DNA of 64,000 bases from Paenibacillus sp. 37 (GCF_008386395.1 NZ_CP043761.1:3596001-3660000), one strand, 5' to 3'; counted from the stretch's first letter, positions 9,398 through 18,124 are shown. A program made the numbers and translations. Notes: a model not told the origin generated them from the sequence alone.

Positions 9398-9428
9398 ACA
9401 TCCTTTCAGTTTGAAGGGATGTTTTTTG
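9398..9428 (+). terminator. Terminator after AraC-GH39
   Basis: ACATCCTTT pairs with AAGGGATGT (one G-T pair) around a 7-base loop, followed by TTTTTT. Confidence 0.85.
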
Positions 9429-9513
9429 TTGTTTATTTCTTGTTCAGGCTGGCAAGCTAGAACTATAGCGATGGATTGGGCAAAAAACGAACCATGATGC
9501 GGCAAGTTCCAAC

Positions 9514-9542
9514 AAGAAAGCGTTAACACAAATCGATATACT
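9514..9542 (+). promoter_or_regulatory. Candidate cre (CcpA) site and -10 box for the PTS/GH3 operon
   Basis: AAGAAAGCGTTAACAC (9514-9529) fits the Bacillus cre consensus WTGNNARCGNWWWCAW except at the second and last positions. TATACT follows at 9537-9542 with no good -35 box. The site would place the sugar operon under carbon catabolite repression. Confidence 0.45.
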
Positions 9543-9582
9543 ATGGTTGTGGCAGCTTAGAGGAAGACAGGGGGAGTTTTGG

Positions 9583-10815
9583 ATGAAGCGTTTCATGAAA
9601 TGGATGACAGATTCGTTTGCGCCGAGATTGGAGGCGTTTACGAACAATATTTGGGTTTCTTCGATTCAAGAAGCCATCATGGTCGCCATTCCGATGATTT
9701 TCATCGGTTCGATTATTACATTGATTTCGATTTTGCAGGATTTCATTCCGGGAATGCCGGACCTGACACCTATCACGACATTCAGTTTCGGTTTGCTGGG
9801 GTTGTTTATTGCTTTTTTGACGCCTTATGTCGTGATGGAAAAAAGAGAACGACATAAAATCAAGTTGCTGGCGGGAATGACGGGGATATCTCTGTTCGTT
9901 ATGCTACTTAACCCGACAGTAAACGAAGACGGTACCATTCAGTTCATCCTTGAACGATTTGGACCCTCGGGGATGATTACAGCACTCTTGGTAGGTGTAT
10001 TCGTCGCTCTTGTAATGATCATGTGCAACAAATTTTCGTTCTTCAAAAAGGGATCTTCACTTCCCGAATTCATTATGGACTGGTTCGATTTTCTCGTCCC
10101 GATCGCCCTGGTATTAACAACAGGATGGTTGCTTGTATATCAGCTTCATTTTGATATTTTTGGACTGATCGTGAACGTATTTGAGCCGATCAATGCCGTA
10201 GGGCAAAGTTTAACCGGATTTTTATTGTTTAACTTTATCGGCGTAGTACTGTATTCCTTTGGCGTTAGCCCGTGGGTTATGACACCGATCTGGTACGCGA
10301 TCTGGATACCTGCAATCGAAGAAAATGCAGCTCTTGTGGCAGCGGGACAAGATCCCGTCAATATCAACACGTTTGAAACCTTTTTCTCCGGATGGCTGGG
10401 TATTGGAGGAATGGGAGCGACCTTGCCGTTAGTTGTTTGGTTCCTGATGGCACGTTCGAAAAAACTGAAATCTGTCGGCAAGGCGACTATTATCCCATCC
10501 TTGTTCAACATCAATGAACCCGTCGTATACGGAGCACCTATTGCCTTTAATCCATTACTCATGGTGCCGATGTGGATTAACTCACTTATCACGCCGGTGA
10601 TTGTGTACTTGGCTCTCGACTGGGGTTGGGTGCGGATTCCGAGCCAGATCTTCCAGCTATGGTACACGCCGATCGGCCTCTCAACCTATATTATGTCCGG
10701 ACTCAATGGGCTTATCTTGCTGGCGGTCGTCCTGGTCATTGTATTTATGGTCTGGTTTCCGTTTTTCAAACTGTATGATGCACAGGAACTGAAGAAAGAA
10801 CAAGAACAAAATTGA
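9583..10815 (+). CDS. PTS sugar permease EIIC, lactose/cellobiose type
   Basis: A 410-residue polytopic membrane protein. ATG 9583 follows GGGGGAG at good spacing; earlier starts have none. It begins with an amphipathic MKRFMKWMTDSFAPRLEAF and has about ten hydrophobic helices. SLFNINEPVVYGAPIAFNPLL near residue 310 is the signature of the EIIC transporters for cellobiose, lichenan and lactose, where the NEP Glu helps bind sugar. No EIIA or EIIB gene is adjacent, so phosphate must come from EIIA/EIIB proteins encoded elsewhere. The GH3 beta-glucosidase starts 19 bases after the stop, which suggests uptake of a beta-glucoside followed by cleavage. Confidence 0.9.
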   Translation: MKRFMKWMTDSFAPRLEAFTNNIWVSSIQEAIMVAIPMIFIGSIITLISILQDFIPGMPDLTPITTFSFGLLGLFIAFLTPYVVMEKRERHKIKLLAGMTGISLFVMLLNPTVNEDGTIQFILERFGPSGMITALLVGVFVALVMIMCNKFSFFKKGSSLPEFIMDWFDFLVPIALVLTTGWLLVYQLHFDIFGLIVNVFEPINAVGQSLTGFLLFNFIGVVLYSFGVSPWVMTPIWYAIWIPAIEENAALVAAGQDPVNINTFETFFSGWLGIGGMGATLPLVVWFLMARSKKLKSVGKATIIPSLFNINEPVVYGAPIAFNPLLMVPMWINSLITPVIVYLALDWGWVRIPSQIFQLWYTPIGLSTYIMSGLNGLILLAVVLVIVFMVWFPFFKLYDAQELKKEQEQN

Positions 10816-10834
10816 TATCAGAAGGGTGAGTACT

Positions 10835-13107
10835 ATGGATAAATCAATCAATGAATTGTTGTCGGCATTGACGCTGGCCGAGAAAGCTTCGCTCTGCGCA
10901 GGATTGAATATGTGGATGACAAAAGGAATTGAGCGGTTAAACATTCCGCCGGTTCATATGTACGATGGGACAAACGGTATCCGTAAAACGAACAGCGATG
11001 AAGAAATGGGGATTACAACGGAAAATGTACCCGCAACCTGTTACCCTACGGGTTCAGCCATCGGCTCTTCGTGGAATACGGAATTGTTGCATGAAGTCGG
11101 TGTGGCACTGGGACGTGAATCGAAAACGATGGACGTCGAGCTGCTGCTTGGACCTGGTGTAAATATGAAAAGTACGCCACTTGGCGGAAGAAACTTCGAA
11201 TACTATTCGGAAGACCCATACTTGACTGGGGAACTTGGTGCGGCGTTTATAAACGGGATCCAAAGCGAAGGAGTGGGCGCTTCTGTCAAACACTTTGCAG
11301 GCAACAACCAGGAATTCGAGAAGATGGTAACCAGTTCGGAAATCGATGAGCGAACGCTCCGCGAGATTTACCTGAGCGCCTTTGAACGGATTATTAAGAA
11401 ATCCGATCCTTGGACGGTTATGTGTTCTTATAATTTATTGAATGGAACGTATACAAGTGAGAACGAACATTTGCTGAATGACATTTTGAGAGAAGAGTGG
11501 GGTTATGAAGGTGTTGTTCTATCCGACTGGACAGCTGTTAATGATCGCATACGCGGTCTGAAGGCTGGGCTTGATCTGGAGATGCCGGGTCCCGCCAATT
11601 ACAATGCCAAAGCGATCATTGAAGCGGTTCAGAACGGAAGCCTGTCCGAAGAACAGTTGGATCGAAGCGTGGGCCGGATTCTGAAACTGGTTGAGCGGGT
11701 AACGGGCAAGAAAGATATGGATTCTTCTCCAGATTCGGACTATCATGCACTCGCACGTAAAGCGGCGGCCGAAAGTATTGTGCTTCTGAAAAATGAGAAC
11801 GCGATTCTCCCGCTAGGGCAGGAGTCCATTTCGTCGATTGCCGTGATCGGACGCTTTGCCAAAAAACCGAGAATTCAGGGAGCGGGCAGTGCAAAGGTAA
11901 CGCCTACAAATGTCGATATTCCATGGGACGAGATAAAAAATCTGGCTGGCGATGCCACGACCATAAATTATGCAGAAGGGTACCCGGAGGATGACTCCAT
12001 CAATGATGAGATAATTAAGGAAAGCGTCTCATTAGCGATGAATTCTGATGTTGCTGTATTGTTTGTTGGCCAACCGGAATATGCGGAATCCGAGATGCAT
12101 GATTTGCAAGGCATTGATCTTCCCGAGCATCAAGTGAAATTGATTCTCGCGGTAGCCGCAGTTCAACCCAAGTGTATTGTCGTAACGAGCAGCGGTTCTG
12201 CACTGGCGATGCGCCCATGGGTACAGCATGTACCTGGTGTGATTCATTCTTGGTTGTCGGGTCAAGGCATGGGTAAAGTGATTGCAGATGTATTATTCGG
12301 ACAGACGAATCCTTCGGGCAAACTGTCTGAGACATTCCCTGTCAAACTGTCGGACAACCCTTCACATATGCGAATTCGCGGAGAGAACGGCAAGCTGTAT
12401 TATCGCGAAGGCCTGTTCGTGGGTTATCGATATTATGACCGGAAAGAACTGGCACCTCAATTCCCGTTTGGACACGGATTGTCTTACACATCGTTTTCCT
12501 ATACGGATCTGGAAGTGTCTCAGACCCATACCGGTGTTACTGTGTCTTTCCAATTGAAAAATACCGGAAAGCGCAAGGGAAAGAAGTTGTTCAATTGTAT
12601 GTTCACGATGAAGAGTGCACATGGACCCGTCCAGAGAAAGAATTGAAAGCTTTTGCCAAAGTTGAATTGGAGCCGGGTGAAAAACGCAAGATTACCTTTG
12701 AACTGGAAGAGAGAGATTTCTCATATTACAACACCAAGTATAACCGTTGGGTGGCTGAGACCGGGTTTTTCCAAATTTCACTTGGCAGCTCGTCCAAAGA
12801 TCTCCGAATTACGGAACGTCTGCATTGTGACTTTGGTAAGGAAGAAATCACGTTCCACAAATTCAGTCTGCTCAGTGAGTGGATGAGTGATCCTGTAGCG
12901 AAAAAGGAATTGGAGCATCGCCTGAATGAAATGAACAAGCATGTTACGGACAAGGTATACCTTAACGAGGAGTTTGTGGGATTCTGGGCAGATTTCCCGA
13001 TGATCAAAGTATTCCAAATGTTCGGTCAACAATGGATGAATGAGCGTTCACCTGATGAAATTATTAATGAACTTATCGCCAAGGTTAATCAGGCACGTAA
13101 TGAATAG
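10835..13107 (+). pseudogene. GH3 beta-glucosidase, interrupted by a single-base frameshift
   Basis: The first frame (10835-12646, 603 residues) holds the GH3 barrel and the alpha/beta sandwich. VVLSDWTAVND near residue 231 carries the nucleophile Asp, and KHFAGNNQE and GRNFEYYSEDPYL are substrate motifs. In the C-terminal fibronectin-like domain it runs off frame after GKRKGK. The family sequence continues in another frame (QLYVHDEECTWTRPEKELKAF to 13107). Adding one G after base 12583, in AAGGGAAAGAAG, restores GKEVVQLYVHDE and an intact protein of about 757 residues. The restored product would be a cytoplasmic beta-glucosidase. ATG 10835 follows AAGGGTGAG. The lesion is a real mutation or a sequencing error; all catalytic residues lie before it. 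Confidence 0.85.
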
Positions 13108-13120
13108 TTAAGTAAAAGAG

Positions 13121-13165
13121 AAACCAAGTTCAATCCTAAACAAGGGACATGAACTTGGTTTTTCT
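13121..13165 (+). terminator. Terminator after GH3 gene
   Basis: The perfect 12-base arms AAACCAAGTTCA and TGAACTTGGTTT are followed by TTTCT. Confidence 0.9.
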
Positions 13166-13187
13166 AACGTTACGGAACATATCGTTA

Positions 13188-13286
13188 TGGAACGTAACCT
13201 TCGAACCAGGATGCGGCAACAACTGTCATATTCACCGTGACGGATTTCAGCTCATGTTAGTCACCAGAGGAGAATGGCATTGAACC
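13188..13286 (+). pseudogene. Remnant of a small cupin-domain gene
   Basis: One frame reads WNVTFEPGCGNNCHIHRDGF then QLMLVTRGEWH and a stop. This resembles the metal-binding core of the cupins annotated beside carboxymuconolactone decarboxylases (typically NVTFEPG.R.NWHIH followed by GGQ.LLVT.GRGWYQ). Neither a start region nor the second cupin motif is present, so it is a decayed fragment of about 32 codons. The match is from memory of the family. Confidence 0.5.
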
Positions 13287-13361
13287 TGTCACAGATTAAG
13301 TTTACGATAATGCGACGAAATGAGGCACCCATACGGGGGGGCTTTTTATTTATCAGTTAAA

Positions 13362-13411
13362 TGATATTGATTATTGTTCTCATTTACACGCTTCGACATT
13401 TACTGTATACT
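13362..13411 (+). promoter_or_regulatory. Fur box and sigma-A promoter of the siderophore-binding gene
   Basis: The 21 bases at 13362-13382, starting TGATATTGATTATTG, match the 19-base Fur consensus at about 14 of 19 positions and can be read as two overlapping 7-1-7 boxes. It touches the -35 box TTTACA (13383-13388). After 17 bases comes TATACT (13406-13411). Iron-loaded Fur would block this promoter. Confidence 0.65.
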
Positions 13412-13476
13412 GACAATAGTTATTTTACATATTGGTTTAAAGACAAGAGAGAATTCAAAAGGGAGAGATTATTTAC

Positions 13477-14559
13477 ATGTTGGTATCCGTTAAAAAAGGG
13501 ATGTTTCTTTGTTTGATTACTGCAATGATTCTGGTGCTCGCAGCTTGTTCAAGCAACAATGGTGGCAGCAAAGATGCAAATGGAAGCTCACAGCAAGCTG
13601 CGGAGAGCAGCGCCACGAATGCAGCAACAAATGGGGAACAAACCGACGCAGACGCTTCAGCACCTGCTGAAACAACTTACCCGGTAACCGTTTCAAATTA
13701 TACAATAGAGAACGGCACATGGGTGAAGAAGGATCAAACGTTTGACAAGGCCCCTGAACGAGTAGTTGCCAATACACAAGGTGCAGCCGAGCTGATGATT
13801 CGCCTTGGTTTGACAGACAAACTTGTAGGTGTAGCTGCGTTGTTTGGTAGTGTACCTGAAGATATTGCTGACGAGTTTAAACAAATTCCTGTGCTAGCTG
13901 AAGGCTATGTCGGTAAGGAAGTGACAATAGGGGCTACGCCTGACTTGGTTGTAGGGCGTGGTGGATTGTTTGAGGATGCCGATTGGGGTGTTGGTACAGT
14001 AAGCAGCTTGAATGATATGGGGATTAAAACTTACGTGCAAAGCACCAGTGTTCCTGACGCATCGTTAGATAGTCTGTATCAGGACATTACTGAATTAGGT
14101 GAGATATTCAACGTACAAGCGAACGCAGCGGCATATATTGAGAAGCTTAAAGCACGCGAGACTGCGTTGTCGGCTCGAGCTAGCACTGAAACGATCAACT
14201 ATGCATCATTTTCGGATAATGGTGATGGAACCATTGGAATCTACAACGGAAACGGTGATACGTTTATTGAAAGTGCAATGTCATTAATAAATATGCATAA
14301 TATGCTGATTAATGAAACCGGCACACTCAGCCTGGAGAAGTTAATCGAAATTAATCCGGATGCGATGATTATTTCGAGATATGCAGGGGGTATTGATCCT
14401 GAGCAGACGATTGAAAAGCTGCTTGCCAACAAACAGGTACAAAACATTAACGCAGTTAAAAACAAAAAAATCTACATTATTGATTTCAACAACTTCTGGG
14501 GTTACGGGGATTCCATCTTCACAGGAGTTGAAGGACTCGCTGATGATCTCGGGTTGTAA
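13477..14559 (+). CDS. Iron-siderophore ABC transporter substrate-binding lipoprotein
   Basis: A 360-residue protein with an N-terminal signal peptide and lipobox LVLAAC (Cys 24), then a low-complexity Ser/Asn/Ala/Thr linker to about residue 65. The periplasmic-binding-protein-2 fold follows: DKAPERVVANTQGAAELMIRLGL, LVVGRGG, and KNKKIYIIDFNNFWGYGDS near the end. It would sit on the outer face of the membrane and hand a ferric siderophore to a FecCD-type permease. No permease or ATPase gene is nearby, so it must use one encoded elsewhere. GGGAGAG upstream and a Fur box in the promoter support iron control. The siderophore type cannot be told. Confidence 0.88.
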   Translation: MLVSVKKGMFLCLITAMILVLAACSSNNGGSKDANGSSQQAAESSATNAATNGEQTDADASAPAETTYPVTVSNYTIENGTWVKKDQTFDKAPERVVANTQGAAELMIRLGLTDKLVGVAALFGSVPEDIADEFKQIPVLAEGYVGKEVTIGATPDLVVGRGGLFEDADWGVGTVSSLNDMGIKTYVQSTSVPDASLDSLYQDITELGEIFNVQANAAAYIEKLKARETALSARASTETINYASFSDNGDGTIGIYNGNGDTFIESAMSLINMHNMLINETGTLSLEKLIEINPDAMIISRYAGGIDPEQTIEKLLANKQVQNINAVKNKKIYIIDFNNFWGYGDSIFTGVEGLADDLGL

Positions 14560-14591
14560 TGAAGCCAAGAACAAAAACATAGTACCATTAA

Positions 14592-14617
14592 AAGTCGCTA
14601 TTTTAGCGGCTTTTTTT
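14592..14617 (+). terminator. Terminator after siderophore-binding gene
   Basis: AAGTCGCTA pairs with TAGCGGCTT (one G-T pair), followed by TTTTTT. The same hairpin type recurs at 51685 and 53098. Confidence 0.88.
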
Positions 14618-14718
14618 GTTATCGGGGACCCAATTCTTGTTTCAAGCTGATCAAACTTTTATTGGAATCTAACGTTATTATTGTAAGATTAAAAATTACA
14701 TGAAGTGGGTGAGTCGCT

Positions 14719-15573
14719 GTGAGAATGAAGAAATTTAAAAAAGTAGTTGTCGTTGCATTAGTGATGTCGGTGTTATTACCATTGGGGCCTCAAAAATCTG
14801 AAGCAGCATCCAAATATGTTGATTTGGAAATTCAGTGGGCAGACGGTCGTATTAACCATGTTCAGACGTTAATCAAGGATGGAGTCACTTACGGAAGTTT
14901 TTTCTCACTGGGTATTAAGGCAGGCCTAGAGTGGGGGATGGAAGATGATAATACGGCCGTACTGAAGAACAGTCAGAAGCAAATTGTTGTGCACTTGGGA
15001 AGCAGCATTGCCGAAGTGGATGGTCAAAAAGTAGATATGGGCAGAGAACCGGTGTGGTATATTAGTCACCTTTATGTACCCATAGGATTTCTTGCATCTG
15101 CTTTGGACGGGGAAGTGACTCATCAAGATATGAAAACGAAAAAGGTAACCGTGACTGGATTGAGCAATTATACCGATACTTTTTATGGTAGCAACATGGG
15201 TTACACCTATGTCATTCGCACTGCAAAAGGAGATCTTGAGATTACGAATGCTTCTACTGGACAAAAGAGTTCGATTCCCTTAGGGATCAAGGACATGAAT
15301 GTGAACACTCATGATCTTAAGATAAATTTTAAGAGGAGTCCCCAAAATCTACTTATTGTCATCATTGAACACACTAATCGAAAAACGGAAGATTACGACC
15401 TTTACACGTTGGTATTCAAAAATAAAGGTCTGATTCGCAAATCCATTGCTCACGGGGTAACGGGCCAGCAGGAAATTTTGAATTCAGATAGTACCATTCA
15501 ACTCATCGATGACAACAGTATACGTATTATTGAAGATGGAAGTGGTAAAGTGCTTGAAGTCCTTTCTCGTTGA
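14719..15573 (+). CDS. Secreted copper-amine-oxidase-N-like (stalk) domain protein
   Basis: A 284-residue protein starting at GTG 14719 after GGGTGAG; ATG 14725 is possible. The signal peptide MRMKKFKKVVVVALVMSVLL ends near SEAASK. Residues 31-140 resemble the stalk domain named after the N-terminus of copper amine oxidases, with paired KDGVTYGSFFSLGIKAGLEW and HLYVPIGFLASALDGEV units. This fold is common on Paenibacillus surface proteins and says nothing about copper or amine oxidation. The C-terminal half (residues 150-284), with YDLYTLVFKNKG and a closing SIRIIEDGSGKVLEV, is beta-rich and unrecognised. It has its own ribosome site between two independent units. Function is unknown. Confidence 0.75.
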   Translation: MRMKKFKKVVVVALVMSVLLPLGPQKSEAASKYVDLEIQWADGRINHVQTLIKDGVTYGSFFSLGIKAGLEWGMEDDNTAVLKNSQKQIVVHLGSSIAEVDGQKVDMGREPVWYISHLYVPIGFLASALDGEVTHQDMKTKKVTVTGLSNYTDTFYGSNMGYTYVIRTAKGDLEITNASTGQKSSIPLGIKDMNVNTHDLKINFKRSPQNLLIVIIEHTNRKTEDYDLYTLVFKNKGLIRKSIAHGVTGQQEILNSDSTIQLIDDNSIRIIEDGSGKVLEVLSR

Positions 15574-15705
15574 ATAGACATCTGATCCGAGTGATCAGCT
15601 GCTCTTGCATATTTCTTCCCGAATCTTTTCAAAATCAAAATCTTTTTGTAAATCTAAATACAGTGGTTTTAAATTTTTATAACGATATTAATCTTTCAAG
15701 ACTAG

Positions 15706-15754
15706 TTGACTTGTGAATGGATTATCAGTATAGTGTGAATCAGTTCACACTATA
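15706..15754 (+). promoter_or_regulatory. Promoter with overlapping perfect palindromic TetR operator
   Basis: TTGACT (15706-15711), a 17-base spacer and TATAGT (15729-15734) form a near-ideal promoter. A perfect inverted repeat, TATAGTGTGAA (15729-15739) and its complement (15744-15754) around TCAG, begins at the -10 box, 17 bases before the TetR start codon. Binding by the TetR protein would block transcription of its own operon. Confidence 0.8.
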
Positions 15755-15770
15755 CATTAAGGAGTAGCCT

Positions 15771-16430
15771 ATGCCAAAAAATTCGTTCTTTCGTTTAGAT
15801 GAAACAAGGCGCGAGGAAATATCGAGTAGCGCTATGCTTCTTTTTGTTGATAATCTTTACGAGGATATAACTATGAAGATGGTTTTGGATAGTTTGTCCA
15901 TGCACCCCGGAACATTTTATCGGTATTTTGAAGACAAAGATGACCTTTATTGTCACTTAATACGTAATGTAACTCAGAAAAGAGCTGCATATTTTAATAA
16001 CAGTAATGAAGATTCCCTTTACAGCTATTTCCTTACTGGCTTATTTGGTAACGTTAATGGTATGGTGACCGAGCCATTGAATGAGTTGGAAATCAAACTC
16101 ACTAAAACATTTTCATATATTCCTGAGGACATTTTGCTGAAAGTATATGTGAATGTGTTAAAGGGCGAGTCATTCCCCATGATCAAGGACATTTTACGCC
16201 GAATGAGGGTTGATGGATATCTCCGACCAGATGTTGACGACGACCTGATTTCTTTTATGTTTGAGTCAATGCAGCTTAATTTAATCTTGTTTTTTAGAGA
16301 ATTCGATATTAAGGACTCTGAGCTGCAACATAAGATCAGCAAGTACTTTGCTGAATTTATGGGTCATGGGCTGCTTGAGGATCATAAATTTTCTGAAATG
16401 GTTAGTGATCTCAAGGGGGAAAGAAAATGA
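15771..16430 (+). CDS. TetR/AcrR-family transcriptional regulator
   Basis: A 219-residue protein starting at ATG 15771 after AAGGAG. The N-terminal 60 residues are a TetR helix-turn-helix (ITMKMVLDSLSMHPGTFYRYFEDKDDLYCHLI), with FYRYFEDKDDL as the family signature. The C-terminal helical domain is not a recognised ligand class. The stop overlaps the start of the next gene (ATGA, 4 bases), so the regulator and the alpha/beta hydrolase are translationally coupled. The palindrome overlapping the promoter points to autorepression relieved by a small molecule, possibly the ester or lipid handled by the hydrolase. Confidence 0.9.
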   Translation: MPKNSFFRLDETRREEISSSAMLLFVDNLYEDITMKMVLDSLSMHPGTFYRYFEDKDDLYCHLIRNVTQKRAAYFNNSNEDSLYSYFLTGLFGNVNGMVTEPLNELEIKLTKTFSYIPEDILLKVYVNVLKGESFPMIKDILRRMRVDGYLRPDVDDDLISFMFESMQLNLILFFREFDIKDSELQHKISKYFAEFMGHGLLEDHKFSEMVSDLKGERK

Positions 16431-17563
16431 AAAACTATGACGCATTTCCAGAACCAATTGGCGGCTATACTGTCGGTCGAACCCAGATGGATTTTGAGTA
16501 CACGGCATCAGATTACTCCAAAAGAGAACTGACCGCTTTTGTGTATTATCCGTCCGACAGTAGCGAAGGAAAGACTACATCAACGTACATGTTTCCTGAA
16601 GTCTACAAGATGTTTAATGAGCAGCCACTTGTCACTGCGTTGAAGGATGTTTTCTCTATAGATATCAAGACCCAGTGTTACGATGACCTTGCTGTCTCCG
16701 GGAAGGAAAAGCGCTATCCAGTGTTATTCTATGTTTGTGGTGGAGGCGGTTCTCCAGAATGGGGTACAGTGCTCTGTACAGACTTGGCAAGCATGGGGTA
16801 TGTTGTGGTAAGCATCGGCCATCAGAATAGCACGATGTATAAACGTAAAGATGGGCGCTTGTTCAATGTATCAAAGGATTTTTCGGATGTTATTACAGCG
16901 TTTGGTGAAGATCCGGAGATGCTGGCGTTGGCTGGTAAGATGGAGATGCGTCCTGACGATGAAACTGCCTTTGAGATGTGCCGTAACGTGCTTGCACTAC
17001 CGATACTTTCCAAGATAACAGAGTATAGTGAATCACAGGCAAAAGATGTAAGGTATGTAGCCGATTATCTTTACAAACTGGACTCTGGAGAGCTGAATTC
17101 CATCTTTAAAGGCAGATTGCTGCTTGACATCGGCATGGGTATAGTCGGACATTCTTATGGAGGGCCCACCACGGCGATGGTTTGCCGGGATGACGACAGG
17201 TTCGCCTGCGGGATTGGCTTGGATAGCGGTGCGTTTGGACTTCTTGATAGCGATCTTAAGAAACCCTTTTTGTTACTGTTTTGTGAACCTAACTATAATA
17301 TGAATGCGGTTATTGGCGCTAACAATAGCATGGAAACCTATTATTTCTCAGTTGATCGTGTTGCACATTTGGATTACTGTGACATCGTGTTTACCAGTGT
17401 TAATGAGGAACTCAGAGGTGAACGGGATGCTATGGCGATGCGAAATATTGTTACAGACTATGCAAAGAACTTTTTTGATCATTACATACTACAGAAGGCA
17501 GCAAGTGTGGAAAGCTTGGCATACGATGGTGTGGAATTGATCAAGAAGACCAGCAACAAGTGA
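16427..17563 (+). CDS. Alpha/beta hydrolase, PAF-acetylhydrolase-like
   Basis: A 378-residue protein overlapping the TetR stop by 4 bases. The order is as in PAF-acetylhydrolase and dienelactone-hydrolase-like enzymes: the early strand KRYPVLFYVCGGGGSPEWG as oxyanion region, VVSIGHQNS, the nucleophile elbow GHSYGGPTT (Ser in GxSxG), then GIGLDSGAFG, and HLDYCDIVF as a likely His region. There is no signal peptide, so it is cytoplasmic. The substrate is probably a short-chain or oxidised ester. Co-expression with its TetR suggests a self-contained inducible detoxification or lipid-turnover unit. Confidence 0.8.
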   Translation: MKNYDAFPEPIGGYTVGRTQMDFEYTASDYSKRELTAFVYYPSDSSEGKTTSTYMFPEVYKMFNEQPLVTALKDVFSIDIKTQCYDDLAVSGKEKRYPVLFYVCGGGGSPEWGTVLCTDLASMGYVVVSIGHQNSTMYKRKDGRLFNVSKDFSDVITAFGEDPEMLALAGKMEMRPDDETAFEMCRNVLALPILSKITEYSESQAKDVRYVADYLYKLDSGELNSIFKGRLLLDIGMGIVGHSYGGPTTAMVCRDDDRFACGIGLDSGAFGLLDSDLKKPFLLLFCEPNYNMNAVIGANNSMETYYFSVDRVAHLDYCDIVFTSVNEELRGERDAMAMRNIVTDYAKNFFDHYILQKAASVESLAYDGVELIKKTSNK

Positions 17564-17624
17564 CATTACCGAGAGATTGCTGATTAATAAATATCAATTA
17601 ATGCATGTCAAAAAGCTAGCCGTA

Positions 17625-17674
17625 CAGACGGAGAGCCGATAGCCCCTATTACGCGGTTATCGGCTCTCCGTCTG
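17625..17674. terminator. Large perfect inverted repeat between convergent genes
   Basis: The 17-base arms CAGACGGAGAGCCGATA (17625-17641) and their exact complement (17658-17674) enclose 16 bases. There is no T-tract on either side, unlike the other terminators here. It lies between the hydrolase stop and the convergent cupin stop, so bidirectional termination is the simplest role. Confidence 0.6.
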
Positions 17675-17706
17675 CAAATTGACATCCTGGTTTCAATAAC
17701 TGACGC

Positions 17707-18045
17707 TTATTCGGCCTTAGTCCCGCCAATGTTTACTTCGCTTCCAGGCTCCATCAACATGATATGACATTCCTTTTCGGAGGAAGGCTTGATCTCGACT
17801 CCCTTAGGGACAATATACATCTCGCCCTTGGAAATCTTCACTTGCCCATCACGAAAATCAATTATCATTTCCCCTTCGAGCACAAAAAATAACTTATCTG
17901 TCTCCTCATGAACATGCCACTCAAAATCTCCAGCAATCTTAACGATCTTAAATTGATAGTCATTCATTTCACCAATGAGTTTCGGAGACCAAAGATCGTT
18001 TAATTTCGAAAATTCCTCATTTAATTGAATCGCTTGATAGTGCAT
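17707..18045 (-). CDS. Cupin-domain protein
   Basis: A 112-residue single-domain cupin. I chose ATG 18045 because AGGAGG lies 7 bases before it; the ATG two codons earlier is too close to that site. Motif 1 is FEWHVHEETDKLFFVLEGEM, giving the two His and the Glu that bind metal, and motif 2 is KGEMYIVPKGVEIKPSSEKECHIM. Such small cupins include epimerases, isomerases and sensors, so the substrate is unknown. It lies downstream of the AraC regulator on the same strand, separated by about 80 bases. Confidence 0.85.
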   Translation of the reverse strand: MHYQAIQLNEEFSKLNDLWSPKLIGEMNDYQFKIVKIAGDFEWHVHEETDKLFFVLEGEMIIDFRDGQVKISKGEMYIVPKGVEIKPSSEKECHIMLMEPGSEVNIGGTKAE

Positions 18046-18124
18046 TGTCATTCCTCCTGTGTATTAATCCTCTATGTTCAGTATACTGATCTAGGCTTTT
18101 GTATAACATGGATACCTATTGAAA

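Larger units (their letters stand above)
13108..13476. other. Gene-free interval between GH3 and siderophore-binding genes
   Basis: 369 bases contain the GH3 terminator, the cupin remnant, an imperfect C-rich/G-rich hairpin ending GGGGGGGCTTTTTATT near 13336-13350, and the Fur-controlled promoter of the next gene. No further coding sequence was seen. Confidence 0.6.

Noticed and set aside
13170..13200. GTTACG...CGTAAC inverted repeat with two GAAC-containing copies as an operator
   Set aside because: It overlaps the cupin remnant, is not next to a promoter and is imperfect; probably chance within decayed coding sequence.
14719..15573. Copper amine oxidase
   Set aside because: Only the stalk-like N-terminal fold is present; no topaquinone or copper site is seen.
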